Below, piece by piece: positions 26,136 through 33,288 of a stretch of 34,909 bases of DNA. The first letter of the stretch is position 1. Each line of letters opens with the position of its first letter. The notes beneath the pieces are model-generated. The model saw only the letters and a list, made by a program, of their open reading frames with translations. It was not told where the DNA came from and searched no databases. The DNA is from an uncultured Fibrobacter sp. GTDB lineage: Bacteria > Fibrobacterota > Fibrobacteria > Fibrobacterales > Fibrobacteraceae. Where the stretch lies: assembly GCA_946186895.1 (NCBI GenBank), contig CAMHOW010000025.1:1-34909 (forward strand), given 5' to 3'. The position numbers and the translations under genes are program-made.

Positions 26136-26654
26136 ATGGCGTCCATAATCGAATATAAGGGAAAGCAACCTGAGCTAGGCAAGAATGTATTCCTTGCCGA
26201 GGGTTCCAAGCTTATTGGCGATGTGAAGATAGGGGATGATTCCTCGGTCTTTTATAATGCCGTCTTGCGGGGAGATATTGCCCCCATCGAGGTGGGCGAG
26301 CAGACTAATATTCAGGACAACGTGTCTATCCACGTCTCTACCGACGTTCCCGTTAAGATAGGGAACCGGGTCACCATAGGTCATAATGCTGTGATTCACA
26401 GCTGTACTATTGACGACGACGTGCTGGTGGGTATGGGGGCGATCATTATGGATGGCGTCCATATCAAGAAGAACAGTATCGTGGGGGCGGGAACCTTGGT
26501 CACCCAGGGGCGCGAGTTCCCTGCGGGCTCCCTGATCGTGGGTTCTCCGGCCCATATATCTCGTGCCGTTTCCGAAGAAGAAATGCACCACGTTCGAGAG
26601 GGTGTCGAACGCTACCTGGAAGTGAAGGACGAGCTCCTGAAAAAAGAAATCTAA
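26136..26654 (+). CDS. Gamma-carbonic anhydrase-like hexapeptide-repeat protein
   Basis: 172 residues, left-handed beta-helix. The three metal-binding histidines of the family are at H66, H83 and H88 (IHVS, GHNAVIH), with the family spacing of 17 and 5. GSPAHISR near the C-terminus is typical of the YrdA/PaaY group. Members bind zinc or iron and may hydrate CO2, but many are inactive or act on thioesters. The next gene starts 1 nt after the stop. The start has no SD and follows TACATT by 7 nt. Confidence 0.92.
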   Translation: MASIIEYKGKQPELGKNVFLAEGSKLIGDVKIGDDSSVFYNAVLRGDIAPIEVGEQTNIQDNVSIHVSTDVPVKIGNRVTIGHNAVIHSCTIDDDVLVGMGAIIMDGVHIKKNSIVGAGTLVTQGREFPAGSLIVGSPAHISRAVSEEEMHHVREGVERYLEVKDELLKKEI

Positions 26655-26655
26655 G

Positions 26656-27618
26656 ATGTACAAGTTCCATTTTCTCATCAATCCTATCAGCGGCGGTGGC
26701 CAGGGGAAGGAAATACAGAAGTACCTTCCTGAAATTATGGCGTCCGAAGATTATAAGGAAGATGAATGGAAATCTGAATTTACCCAGATCGAGGGAATGA
26801 AGGAGCAGATCCAGCAGGCGCTGGAATCTACGGAAACATTGATTGCCGTGGGCGGTGATGGAACTGTTTCGGCGGTGCTTTCCACTATGCTTTTAGGCGG
26901 TTTTTCCCAGAAGGTGAAGATTGGCCTGATTCCCTTGGGTACGGGAAACGACTTGGCCCGAGTGCTGAATCTGTACAAGCCCTACGTGGATCGAGGATTG
27001 CTGTTCCTGGTACGCCGATTGGTGCGTGCGGCGGCAAGGCCCTTCGATATCTGGAAGGTGAACGGCCAGTTTGCCCTGGCGAACTACTTTTCGGCGGGGA
27101 TCGATGCCCGTATCGCTCACGATTTTAACCTGGATCGGGCTACCGGTGCTATTTCTTCTAGTTCTGTGGTGGCCAACAAGCTTCACTATGTGAAGCGTTT
27201 TTTTGCCGATAGGGACTATATGCTCAAGAAAGGCACCCTGGTGTACTCAAATGCCTTTGGTGAGCGTATTTCCCAGGATTTGTCTGAGCACAGGACTATC
27301 ATTGTGGGGAACATCCCCAGCTTTGCTAGCGGGGCGAACCCCTTCTACCGTTCCAACATGGCCGATGGCCTCTTGGAAGTGGTAGACGTGCCCAACATGC
27401 ATAATTTCTTGATGGCCATTGCCATCGGGAACCTTCCGTTGATCGGATTTATCTACAAGAAGTATTTCCTCAAGTCCAGAAAGGTCAAGTCCTTGGAACT
27501 TCACCTGGAGCCAGACGAGTTTTTGCAGCTGGATGGCGAGGATTTGAGCGGCAAGGTGGGCGGTCGCGTGACCATCGAGTATGCCGCCCAGGTGAACATG
27601 CTGGCGTTGGATCCCTGA
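26656..27618 (+). CDS. Diacylglycerol/lipid kinase family protein
   Basis: 320 residues. INPISGGGQG at 8-17, the catalytic-loop motif GGDGT at 66-70 and PLGTGND at 93-99 mark the DagK/YegS/sphingosine kinase family. Enzymes of this type phosphorylate diacylglycerol or related lipids at the membrane and feed phospholipid recycling; the actual substrate is unknown. It starts 1 nt after the preceding stop and its TGA overlaps the lpxD ATG, fitting an envelope-lipid operon. Confidence 0.93.
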   Translation: MYKFHFLINPISGGGQGKEIQKYLPEIMASEDYKEDEWKSEFTQIEGMKEQIQQALESTETLIAVGGDGTVSAVLSTMLLGGFSQKVKIGLIPLGTGNDLARVLNLYKPYVDRGLLFLVRRLVRAAARPFDIWKVNGQFALANYFSAGIDARIAHDFNLDRATGAISSSSVVANKLHYVKRFFADRDYMLKKGTLVYSNAFGERISQDLSEHRTIIVGNIPSFASGANPFYRSNMADGLLEVVDVPNMHNFLMAIAIGNLPLIGFIYKKYFLKSRKVKSLELHLEPDEFLQLDGEDLSGKVGGRVTIEYAAQVNMLALDP

Positions 27619-28664
27619 TGAAGCCTGTTCTTTTTTCTGCTGTTCTTGAATGGTTGCGTTCCGAAAAGTTCGTGGATGGCCCTTTCTCCGATGCCCTGGC
27701 AACGGTTCCTGATTTTCAGGTGACGGGATTTGCGCCGCTCTCGACTGCAGTGGCTTCAGATGTGAGTTTCTGGGTTGGCGATAATTTCAAGAGCGATACC
27801 AACGTTCCGGGCTTTTCTGATTCGGTGCTCGCGAAGGTTTGCGCGGGAGTGTTGTTTGTGCCTGTTGCCGTGGCGGAGTCCCATGAGGCGATGATGACGT
27901 TGAAGGGGCGTCTGCCGAAAGTCCGAGCTTTAGTGCCTGTGGAAAATCCTCATCATGCCATGGTGGAATTTTTGAAGCGCTTTGCTGCCGATAGCTCTGA
28001 TGGTGTGGGCGAGGCTGCCCGCTCTGTTGCTGCAAGTGCCGTGATTCACCCTACGGCAGTAGTGGAAGGATCGGTAGGCGAGGGGTGCCATATTGGTTCC
28101 AACTGCGTGGTGATGGCCGGTGCGAAGTTGGGCCCAAACTGCGTTCTGGAATCTTCAGTGACGGTGTACCCCCATGTTGAAATTGGCGAAGACTGTATTT
28201 TTCAGGCGGGAGCGGTTATAGGTTCCCGTGGGTTCGGCTTTTATGAATACAAGGGTGAGCGCCACATGATTCCTCATCTGGCGGGGGTCCGCATAGGAGA
28301 TCGTTGCAGCTTTGGCGCAAATACGGTGGTGGCCGCCGGGTTCCTTGCGCCCACCTTCATCGGAAACGACAGTCATTTTGATTCAATGGTCCAGATTTCC
28401 CACAACTGCAGGGTCGGCAACCACGTGTTTATGGCATCCCAGTCCGCCTTGGCGGGGTCCGTCACCGTGGGGGATGGCTCGGAATTTGCTGGGGCGGCCA
28501 AGGTGGCGGACCATATCACCATCGGCAAGAATGTGCGGGTTGCCGCCAAGGCGGGCGTCACCAGGAACATAGCCGACGGTAAGACGGTATCGGGATTCCC
28601 TGCTTTGGAAATAGACCTGTGGCGCCGTTGTATGGTCCGTCTGAAACAACTCGGGAAAAAGTAA
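27618..28664 (+). CDS. lpxD: UDP-3-O-acylglucosamine N-acyltransferase LpxD
   Basis: 348 residues. LpxD adds the second (N-linked) acyl chain in lipid A synthesis. An N-terminal uridine-binding domain (about 1-125) precedes hexapeptide repeats forming a left-handed beta-helix (about 140-320). The catalytic His is H262 in QISHNCRVGNH, matching the family motif; GSRGFGFYEYKGERH is the conserved loop. Overlaps the kinase by one base (TGATG) and lpxC by one base (TAATG), so expression is coupled. Confidence 0.95.
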   Translation: MKPVLFSAVLEWLRSEKFVDGPFSDALATVPDFQVTGFAPLSTAVASDVSFWVGDNFKSDTNVPGFSDSVLAKVCAGVLFVPVAVAESHEAMMTLKGRLPKVRALVPVENPHHAMVEFLKRFAADSSDGVGEAARSVAASAVIHPTAVVEGSVGEGCHIGSNCVVMAGAKLGPNCVLESSVTVYPHVEIGEDCIFQAGAVIGSRGFGFYEYKGERHMIPHLAGVRIGDRCSFGANTVVAAGFLAPTFIGNDSHFDSMVQISHNCRVGNHVFMASQSALAGSVTVGDGSEFAGAAKVADHITIGKNVRVAAKAGVTRNIADGKTVSGFPALEIDLWRRCMVRLKQLGKK

Positions 28665-29572
28665 TGTCGGCCTGCAAGACTCTGGAATTTACATCGCCAT
28701 CTTTGAGCTTTGAAAGCGCAAACGTCAAGGTGCAAATTTTGCCTCGGGACCCGAACCGCGAGCCCCGCGTCTCCTGGAACGTAGGTAGCAGGCTCCTGTA
28801 CCGCACGGACCATCTTAAGCTTTTCGATAGCTTGAATTTTGAGGTGCGTCGGACCACCATTTACAGGGGTGACAATGTGGTTGGCGAAGGTTTGGCAAGT
28901 GCGGCCCTCGCCACGCCGGAACATTTGGCGCCGGTATTTCTGCTGTGGCCCGAGAAGTCGTTTGATGTAATTGTTGACGATGGTACGAAAATTGCGTCAT
29001 GTGATGGTGCAAAACCCGTGCCAGAAATGCCCCTGATGGATGGCTCTGCCTTGCCCTTCTTCTTGGCCTTGCGGCGGGAAGCAGGTGTTCCCGAAGAAAT
29101 CCGTTTCTACGATGCTCCCGTGAACAAAGAATGGGATTTGCTTAATTCTGCGGGGGAGACCTACGGGCATGTCCGTATTGAACCTAGCGAAACCTTTGAG
29201 GTGGAATACCGGTTGGACCGAAGCGATGTTCCGGGAGGCTTCAAGTCCTGCGCGGCCCTTTCGGTGTATGCCCCCGAAGACCTTTACGGGGTTTTTCAGG
29301 CCCGTACCTTCATTCTGGAAAAGGACTATGAATTGGCGCGGTGTGCCGGGTTTTTGGCCGGGGCCACGGAAAGTTGTGGCCTGCTTGTCAAAACTCCTGT
29401 GGACAAGTCCCTTTACCGGGTGGCTGAAGAACCTGCCATGCACAAAATTCTAGATTTGATTGGAGACTTGAGCTTTGCGCGCCCGGCGCTGCCCAAGGTC
29501 CGTATAGAAATCTTGAATGGCGGTCACGCCTGCCATCGGGAAATTTTGAAGCTGGTTTTGTCGAGGGCCTGA
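28664..29572 (+). CDS. lpxC: UDP-3-O-acyl-GlcNAc deacetylase LpxC (divergent)
   Basis: 302 residues from the ATG at 28664 (TAATG overlap with lpxD). LpxC is the zinc-dependent committed step of lipid A synthesis. Sequence identity to well-known LpxC looks low, but key residues stand: TPEH at 85-88 (E87 base, H88 zinc), MDGSA at 125-129, ARTF at about 214-217, HKILD with H260 and D264 (zinc) and GGH with H288 (acid). Unlike Bacteroidetes, no FabZ domain is fused. Its order after lpxD reverses the reaction order. Confidence 0.9.
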   Translation: MSACKTLEFTSPSLSFESANVKVQILPRDPNREPRVSWNVGSRLLYRTDHLKLFDSLNFEVRRTTIYRGDNVVGEGLASAALATPEHLAPVFLLWPEKSFDVIVDDGTKIASCDGAKPVPEMPLMDGSALPFFLALRREAGVPEEIRFYDAPVNKEWDLLNSAGETYGHVRIEPSETFEVEYRLDRSDVPGGFKSCAALSVYAPEDLYGVFQARTFILEKDYELARCAGFLAGATESCGLLVKTPVDKSLYRVAEEPAMHKILDLIGDLSFARPALPKVRIEILNGGHACHREILKLVLSRA

Positions 29573-29578
29573 TTTACG

Positions 29579-30856
29579 GTGCGTAACATCTATTTGGCAG
29601 GTATGAGTCACAAGGTGGCAGAGATTGCCATCCGTGAGAAGTTCTATATCCCTATGGATATAAAGACCCGAGCCCTGCAAGAAAAGCCCTTCGATGAGCT
29701 CTTGATTCTTGCCACCTGCAACCGCACCGAGATTTACGTGGCCAGTGACAAGCCCCTTTCTAAAAAAGACCTAGTTCAGTACGTTTGCGGCCTTGTGGGC
29801 GAAAACCCGGACCAGTATTCCCGTTATTTCTACTACAAAGAAGGGGACGATGTGGCAAGCCACGTGATGAACGTGTGTGCGGGCTTAGATTCGGTAGCCA
29901 TGGGCGAGGATCAGATTCTCCACCAGATTGGTAGAGCCTACGAGACGGCTCACCAGCATGGTGCTACGGGAAATACCCTGAACAAGCTTTTCCAGGAAGC
30001 AATCCATACCACCAAGCGAATCAAGACTGAGACGAATCTGAGCAAGCTTTCTTGCAATATCCCGTTTCTTGCCATGAAGCAGGTCCAGAAGACCTTTGAC
30101 GATCTGGAGAACAAGTCGGTTTACATTGTGGGTCTTGGCGAGATGGGCTCCCTGATGCTCAAGTACGTGCAAGAGAACACTACCAAAATTTTTGCTAGCA
30201 GCAAGACCTTTGCCAATGCTCAAAAGTTCGCTGATGTGTTGACTCCGGTGCCCTTCGAAGACCGCTACGATGTCATCGGCAAGTGCGACGTGCTTATCCT
30301 CTGCAGTGCTTGCCAGGAACCGATAGTCACCCGCGAACGGTTCAAAAATGCCTCCGAAAAGTGCCGTCTCGTCATCGACCTGGGCAGCCCTCGCAACGCC
30401 GAAGCTTCCATCGGGGAAATTCCCGGGGTCCAATACGTGTGCGTTGACGATCTTGAAAAGATTGTGTCCGAAAATCGCAGGCTCCGCATGGCAGAATTGG
30501 AAACTGCCCAGAAAATCTTGCAGGAAGGCCTGGAGGAATTCCTTTCCTGGTCCCGCATGGACGAGTCGGCCAAGAGCATCCACCTGATTGCGGACAAGAT
30601 GATTAAGACGGCGGGGGAGGAATCCGGCAAGCTGTTAGCCTCGCTTCCCAACCTTGACGAGGCCTCAGCCAGGAAGATTTCCATGATGTACGAGCGTTTC
30701 GCCAAGAAGATGGCCAACGATTTCCTGTACAAGGTCAAGGATTCCAACAGTCCCGAAGACGTGAAGGTGTTCTTAAGGTGTTTGAATGCATTGAAAGCAT
30801 TGCCCGTTGAACGTCATTCCGCGCTTGACGCGGAATCTAGCTGTGATGGTAATTGA
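29579..30856 (+). CDS. hemA: Glutamyl-tRNA reductase
   Basis: 425 residues from GTG 29579 (MRNIYLAGMSHKVAEIAIREKF fits the family start; quoted in part only here). It reduces glutamyl-tRNA to glutamate semialdehyde, the first step of the C5 tetrapyrrole route. The catalytic Cys is C47 in LATCNRTEIY; MGEDQILHQIG and the NADPH fold VYIVGLGEMGSLM follow; the C-terminal dimerisation helix spans about 310-400. Residues 412-421 (RHSALDAESS) are the translation of a palindromic dispersed repeat, so the last 14 residues are probably an acquired extension. The stop abuts the hemC ATG. Confidence 0.95.
   Translation: MRNIYLAGMSHKVAEIAIREKFYIPMDIKTRALQEKPFDELLILATCNRTEIYVASDKPLSKKDLVQYVCGLVGENPDQYSRYFYYKEGDDVASHVMNVCAGLDSVAMGEDQILHQIGRAYETAHQHGATGNTLNKLFQEAIHTTKRIKTETNLSKLSCNIPFLAMKQVQKTFDDLENKSVYIVGLGEMGSLMLKYVQENTTKIFASSKTFANAQKFADVLTPVPFEDRYDVIGKCDVLILCSACQEPIVTRERFKNASEKCRLVIDLGSPRNAEASIGEIPGVQYVCVDDLEKIVSENRRLRMAELETAQKILQEGLEEFLSWSRMDESAKSIHLIADKMIKTAGEESGKLLASLPNLDEASARKISMMYERFAKKMANDFLYKVKDSNSPEDVKVFLRCLNALKALPVERHSALDAESSCDGN
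30813..30839 (+). repeat. Palindromic dispersed repeat, copy 3, inside hemA 3' end
   Basis: GTCATTCC...GGAATCTA. ATTCCGCG (30816-30823) pairs perfectly with CGCGGAAT (30829-30836), loop CTTGA. It is translated as part of HemA. Confidence 0.75.
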
Positions 30857-31840
30857 ATGGAACCTAGAGTACTCCGCATAGCCACCCGCAAGAGTGAACT
30901 TGCCATGACACAGACCCGCTTGGTAGCGGATCGTATGGTTGCCTGCGCTAAGTCCTTGGGCGAGAATCTGGATTACGAACTGGTCTCCATGACTACCGAG
31001 GGCGACCGCCGTCTGGACAAGTCCCTTTCCAGTTTTGGCGGTAAAGGTGTTTTCATTAAGGAACTGGAAGTTGCCCTGATGGAAGGCCGTGCCGATATCG
31101 CCGTCCACAGTCTCAAGGACATGCCCGCTCAGGTTTTGCCCCAGTTTAAGCTGGCCGCTGTGCTAGAACGAGAAGATTGCCGTGACGCCTTTGTTTCGAA
31201 GGGTGGCGCAAACGGTATCAAGTTTATGGAACTGCCTGCAGGCGCTCGCGTTGGTACGGGCAGTATCCGCCGGGTGGTTCAGCTGAAAGCCCTGCGTCCG
31301 GACTTGGAATATGTTCCCATTCGAGGGAATATCCAAACCCGCCTTGCAAAACTTTCGGAGTTGGACGGTGTGGTTCTTGCCGCGGCAGGCCTCAAGCGTA
31401 TGGGCCTTGAAAGCCAAATTACAGAATGCTTCAGCGTAGAGCAGATGTTGCCTGCGTCAGGCCAGGGCATCCTTGCGATAGAGACTTTATCTGAGCCGTG
31501 TCATTGCGAGGGCGATAGCCCGCGGCAATCTCTCTCCAAATTACTCGCCTCAGTCAACCACGCTGAAACCTTCGGCATCGCCCTTGCCGAGATGTCCTTC
31601 TTGAAGGCGTTGAATGCGGGCTGTCAGTTTCCGGTGGCAAGCCACGCCGAAATCGTCAATGATGTTGGCGCCGCTGCGGGTTGTTCCGCCGTCCTGAAAA
31701 TGCGCGGTATCTACTGGCAGGAATCCTCCCAGAAACTTCTGCGGGCCAATTTACAGATGGAAATTCCCGCCGCGGCGGACAATTCCTGGTTCATCGCCCA
31801 GGGTGAATCTCTCGCCATTCAAATCAAAGCACAATTTTAG
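30857..31840 (+). CDS. hemC: Porphobilinogen deaminase (hydroxymethylbilane synthase)
   Basis: 327 residues, slightly longer than the usual 300-315. It joins four porphobilinogens into hydroxymethylbilane. TRKSELAMTQT at the start, GTGSIRRVVQLKALRPDL, RGNIQTRL, LPASGQGILAIE, and the cofactor Cys C255 in NAGCQFP are all present. Residues 215-226 (CHCEGDSPRQSL) encode a palindromic repeat inserted in frame between IE and the NHAET helix, about nine residues more than E. coli HemC there. The reading frame is intact, so the enzyme is probably functional. ATG directly follows the hemA stop. Confidence 0.95.
   Translation: MEPRVLRIATRKSELAMTQTRLVADRMVACAKSLGENLDYELVSMTTEGDRRLDKSLSSFGGKGVFIKELEVALMEGRADIAVHSLKDMPAQVLPQFKLAAVLEREDCRDAFVSKGGANGIKFMELPAGARVGTGSIRRVVQLKALRPDLEYVPIRGNIQTRLAKLSELDGVVLAAAGLKRMGLESQITECFSVEQMLPASGQGILAIETLSEPCHCEGDSPRQSLSKLLASVNHAETFGIALAEMSFLKALNAGCQFPVASHAEIVNDVGAAAGCSAVLKMRGIYWQESSQKLLRANLQMEIPAAADNSWFIAQGESLAIQIKAQF
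31499..31532 (+). repeat. Palindromic dispersed repeat, copy 4, inside hemC
   Basis: GTCATTGCGAGG...GGCAATCTC. ATTGC (31503-31507) pairs with GCAAT (31525-31529) and GGGC (31510-31513) with GCCC (31518-31521). It is read in frame as codons 215-225. Confidence 0.75.
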
Positions 31841-31850
31841 TGAATGCCCG

Positions 31851-32657
31851 CTATATCCCGTAGCAATTCCGGGTGTTTCCGCGACAGCACCGGTAGATTT
31901 CTTCTACTGTTATGCCCTTGACTTCGGCCAGTTTTTCGGCAATGTAGGGAATGTATCCCGAATGGCATGGTTTCCCGCGGTAGGGGATGGGGGCCATGTA
32001 GGGGCTGTCCGTTTCCAGGAGTATCTGGTCGAGGGGTGTCAGGGCGGCGGCATCCCGCACATTTTGGGCATTCTTGAAGGTGACAATTCCCGTAAAGCCC
32101 ACAAAGATGTTTGCCCCTTTGGCATTGCCAAGTTCCAGCATCTGACTGCAAAATTCAGGAGTGCCCGTAAAGCAGTGGACATGGACATTTTTGCCTTTCA
32201 GGTCCGCGTTGCGGAGTACAGCAAGGGCATCTTCGTCCGCTTCTCGCAGGTGGAGCACCAGGGGTTTCCCGCTTTCGATGCCCAGTTGCAGGTGACGCTC
32301 GAAAAGTTTGAGCTGTTCCTCGCGATGCTCCAGATCGTAGTGATAGTCTAGCCCGAATTCCCCGCAAGCTACGCATTTGGGGTGCTTCAGGAATTCCACA
32401 AGCCTGGCCTCATCTTCGGCAGTTTCCGTCAACACGTATTCGGGGTGGATTCCGTAGGCAGTATAGACGTTCGGGTATTTCTCAGAAACTTCTCGGGCGT
32501 ATTCAAAGTCTGCGGGATCACAAGCCACGTGGATAAAAGCTTCGGGCATGGCCACCTTCGGGTCTGCATCATGGGGCAGACGCTCAAAGAAACCTTCTAG
32601 CGTTTCGCCGGAATGCCTCTCGTAAGAATCCAGATGGCAATGGGTGTCGATAAACAT
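31851..32657 (-). CDS. tatD: TatD-family metal-dependent DNase
   Basis: 268 residues, TIM-barrel hydrolase. Metal ligands are visible in FIDTHCHLD (H6, H8), GEFGLDYHYD (Glu), LVLHLREADEDAL (His), VHCFTGTPEF (His) and LLETDSPYMAP (Asp). TatD enzymes are 3'-5' nucleases that act in DNA repair or D-aminoacyl-tRNA trimming; the paralogue is not resolved. It follows greB on the same strand after a 102-bp gap filled by an inverted repeat. Convergent with hemC, with a 10-nt gap. Confidence 0.94.
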   Translation of the reverse strand: MFIDTHCHLDSYERHSGETLEGFFERLPHDADPKVAMPEAFIHVACDPADFEYAREVSEKYPNVYTAYGIHPEYVLTETAEDEARLVEFLKHPKCVACGEFGLDYHYDLEHREEQLKLFERHLQLGIESGKPLVLHLREADEDALAVLRNADLKGKNVHVHCFTGTPEFCSQMLELGNAKGANIFVGFTGIVTFKNAQNVRDAAALTPLDQILLETDSPYMAPIPYRGKPCHSGYIPYIAEKLAEVKGITVEEIYRCCRGNTRNCYGI

Positions 32658-32666
32658 AGCAACTAG

Positions 32667-32761
32667 TTCGGAATTCGGAGTTCTGAGTTCAGAATTGAAA
32701 ATAATCGCGGTGTAGCCGCCTTCCTTATTAATTCCGAATTCCGAAATCTGAATTCTGAATT
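32667..32761. repeat. Long imperfect inverted repeat between greB and tatD
   Basis: The left arm 32667-32696 and the reverse complement of the right arm 32732-32761 agree at 24 of 30 positions. Both arms consist of AATTC-based units (TTCGGAATTCGG, TTCAGAATT). Between them is a small hairpin GCGG (32707-32710)/CCGC (32716-32719). Confidence 0.7.
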
Positions 32762-33227
32762 AATAAGTGACTTCCACAATCTCGTACGTAATCACGCCCT
32801 TGGGCGCCTGCACTTGCACCTGTTCGCCCTGTTTTTTGCCCATCAGTGCCTCCCCGATGGGGGATTTCATGCTGATGCGGCCCTGGAGCGGGTCGATTTC
32901 CTTTTCCCCAACGATGCTGTAAATTTTTTCGCGCTTGGTCTTGATGTCCCGCATCTTGATGGTGGCGCCGAACTTGATGGTGCCATCGGTAGGGGCCTGG
33001 GTCTCCACGACCTGGGCGCCGTCCAGGATGCGGTCCAGTTCCCGCAGGCGGCGGTCGATTTCACGGACCCGCATACGGCCGTAGGTATAGGCTGCGTTCT
33101 CGCTGCGGTCACCCTCGGCAGCGGCGGCCTGCACCTGGTTGATCATGGCGGGGCGTTCAACGTATTTCAGGTTTTCCCACTCCGCCTTCAGCTTTTCAAA
33201 GCCATCTTTAGAAATAAGGTGTTTCAT
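32760..33227 (-). CDS. greB: Transcript cleavage factor GreB-like (GreA/GreB family)
   Basis: 155 residues. Gre factors enter the RNA polymerase channel and rescue backtracked complexes by stimulating RNA cleavage. The N-terminal coiled coil carries the acidic tip EGDRSENAAY, and the following YGRMRVREIDRRLREL fits GreB more than GreA. The C-terminal domain has SPIGEALMGKKQGEQV. The start at 33227 lies 8 nt from TACATT (33236-33241); an in-frame Met 8 codons upstream would overlap that box. The GreA/GreB split is not certain. Confidence 0.88.
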   Translation of the reverse strand: MKHLISKDGFEKLKAEWENLKYVERPAMINQVQAAAAEGDRSENAAYTYGRMRVREIDRRLRELDRILDGAQVVETQAPTDGTIKFGATIKMRDIKTKREKIYSIVGEKEIDPLQGRISMKSPIGEALMGKKQGEQVQVQAPKGVITYEIVEVTY

Positions 33228-33235
33228 CGTGCTTA

Positions 33236-33278
33236 AATGTAGAAAAAGCATTAGGCATAAACCGCTTTTTGCTATATT
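33236..33278. promoter_or_regulatory. Divergent promoter region with inverted and direct repeats
   Basis: The minus-strand -10 box TACATT (33236-33241) serves greB and the plus-strand TATATT (33273-33278) serves the DUF2062 frame. Between them AAAAAGC (33243-33249) and GCTTTTT (33264-33270) form a perfect 7-bp inverted repeat. TTAGGCATAAACCG at 33251-33264 is repeated exactly at 33299-33312, inside codons 4-8 of the next gene. Confidence 0.5.
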
Positions 33279-33288
33279 TGCCCCCGCA

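Noticed and set aside
31499-31532. hemC insertion as an inactivating mutation
   Set aside because: Reading frame and all catalytic residues, including the cofactor Cys, are intact downstream.
7413-31532. Dispersed palindromes as a CRISPR array
   Set aside because: Copies are kilobases apart with differing cores and no regular spacers; no cas genes present.
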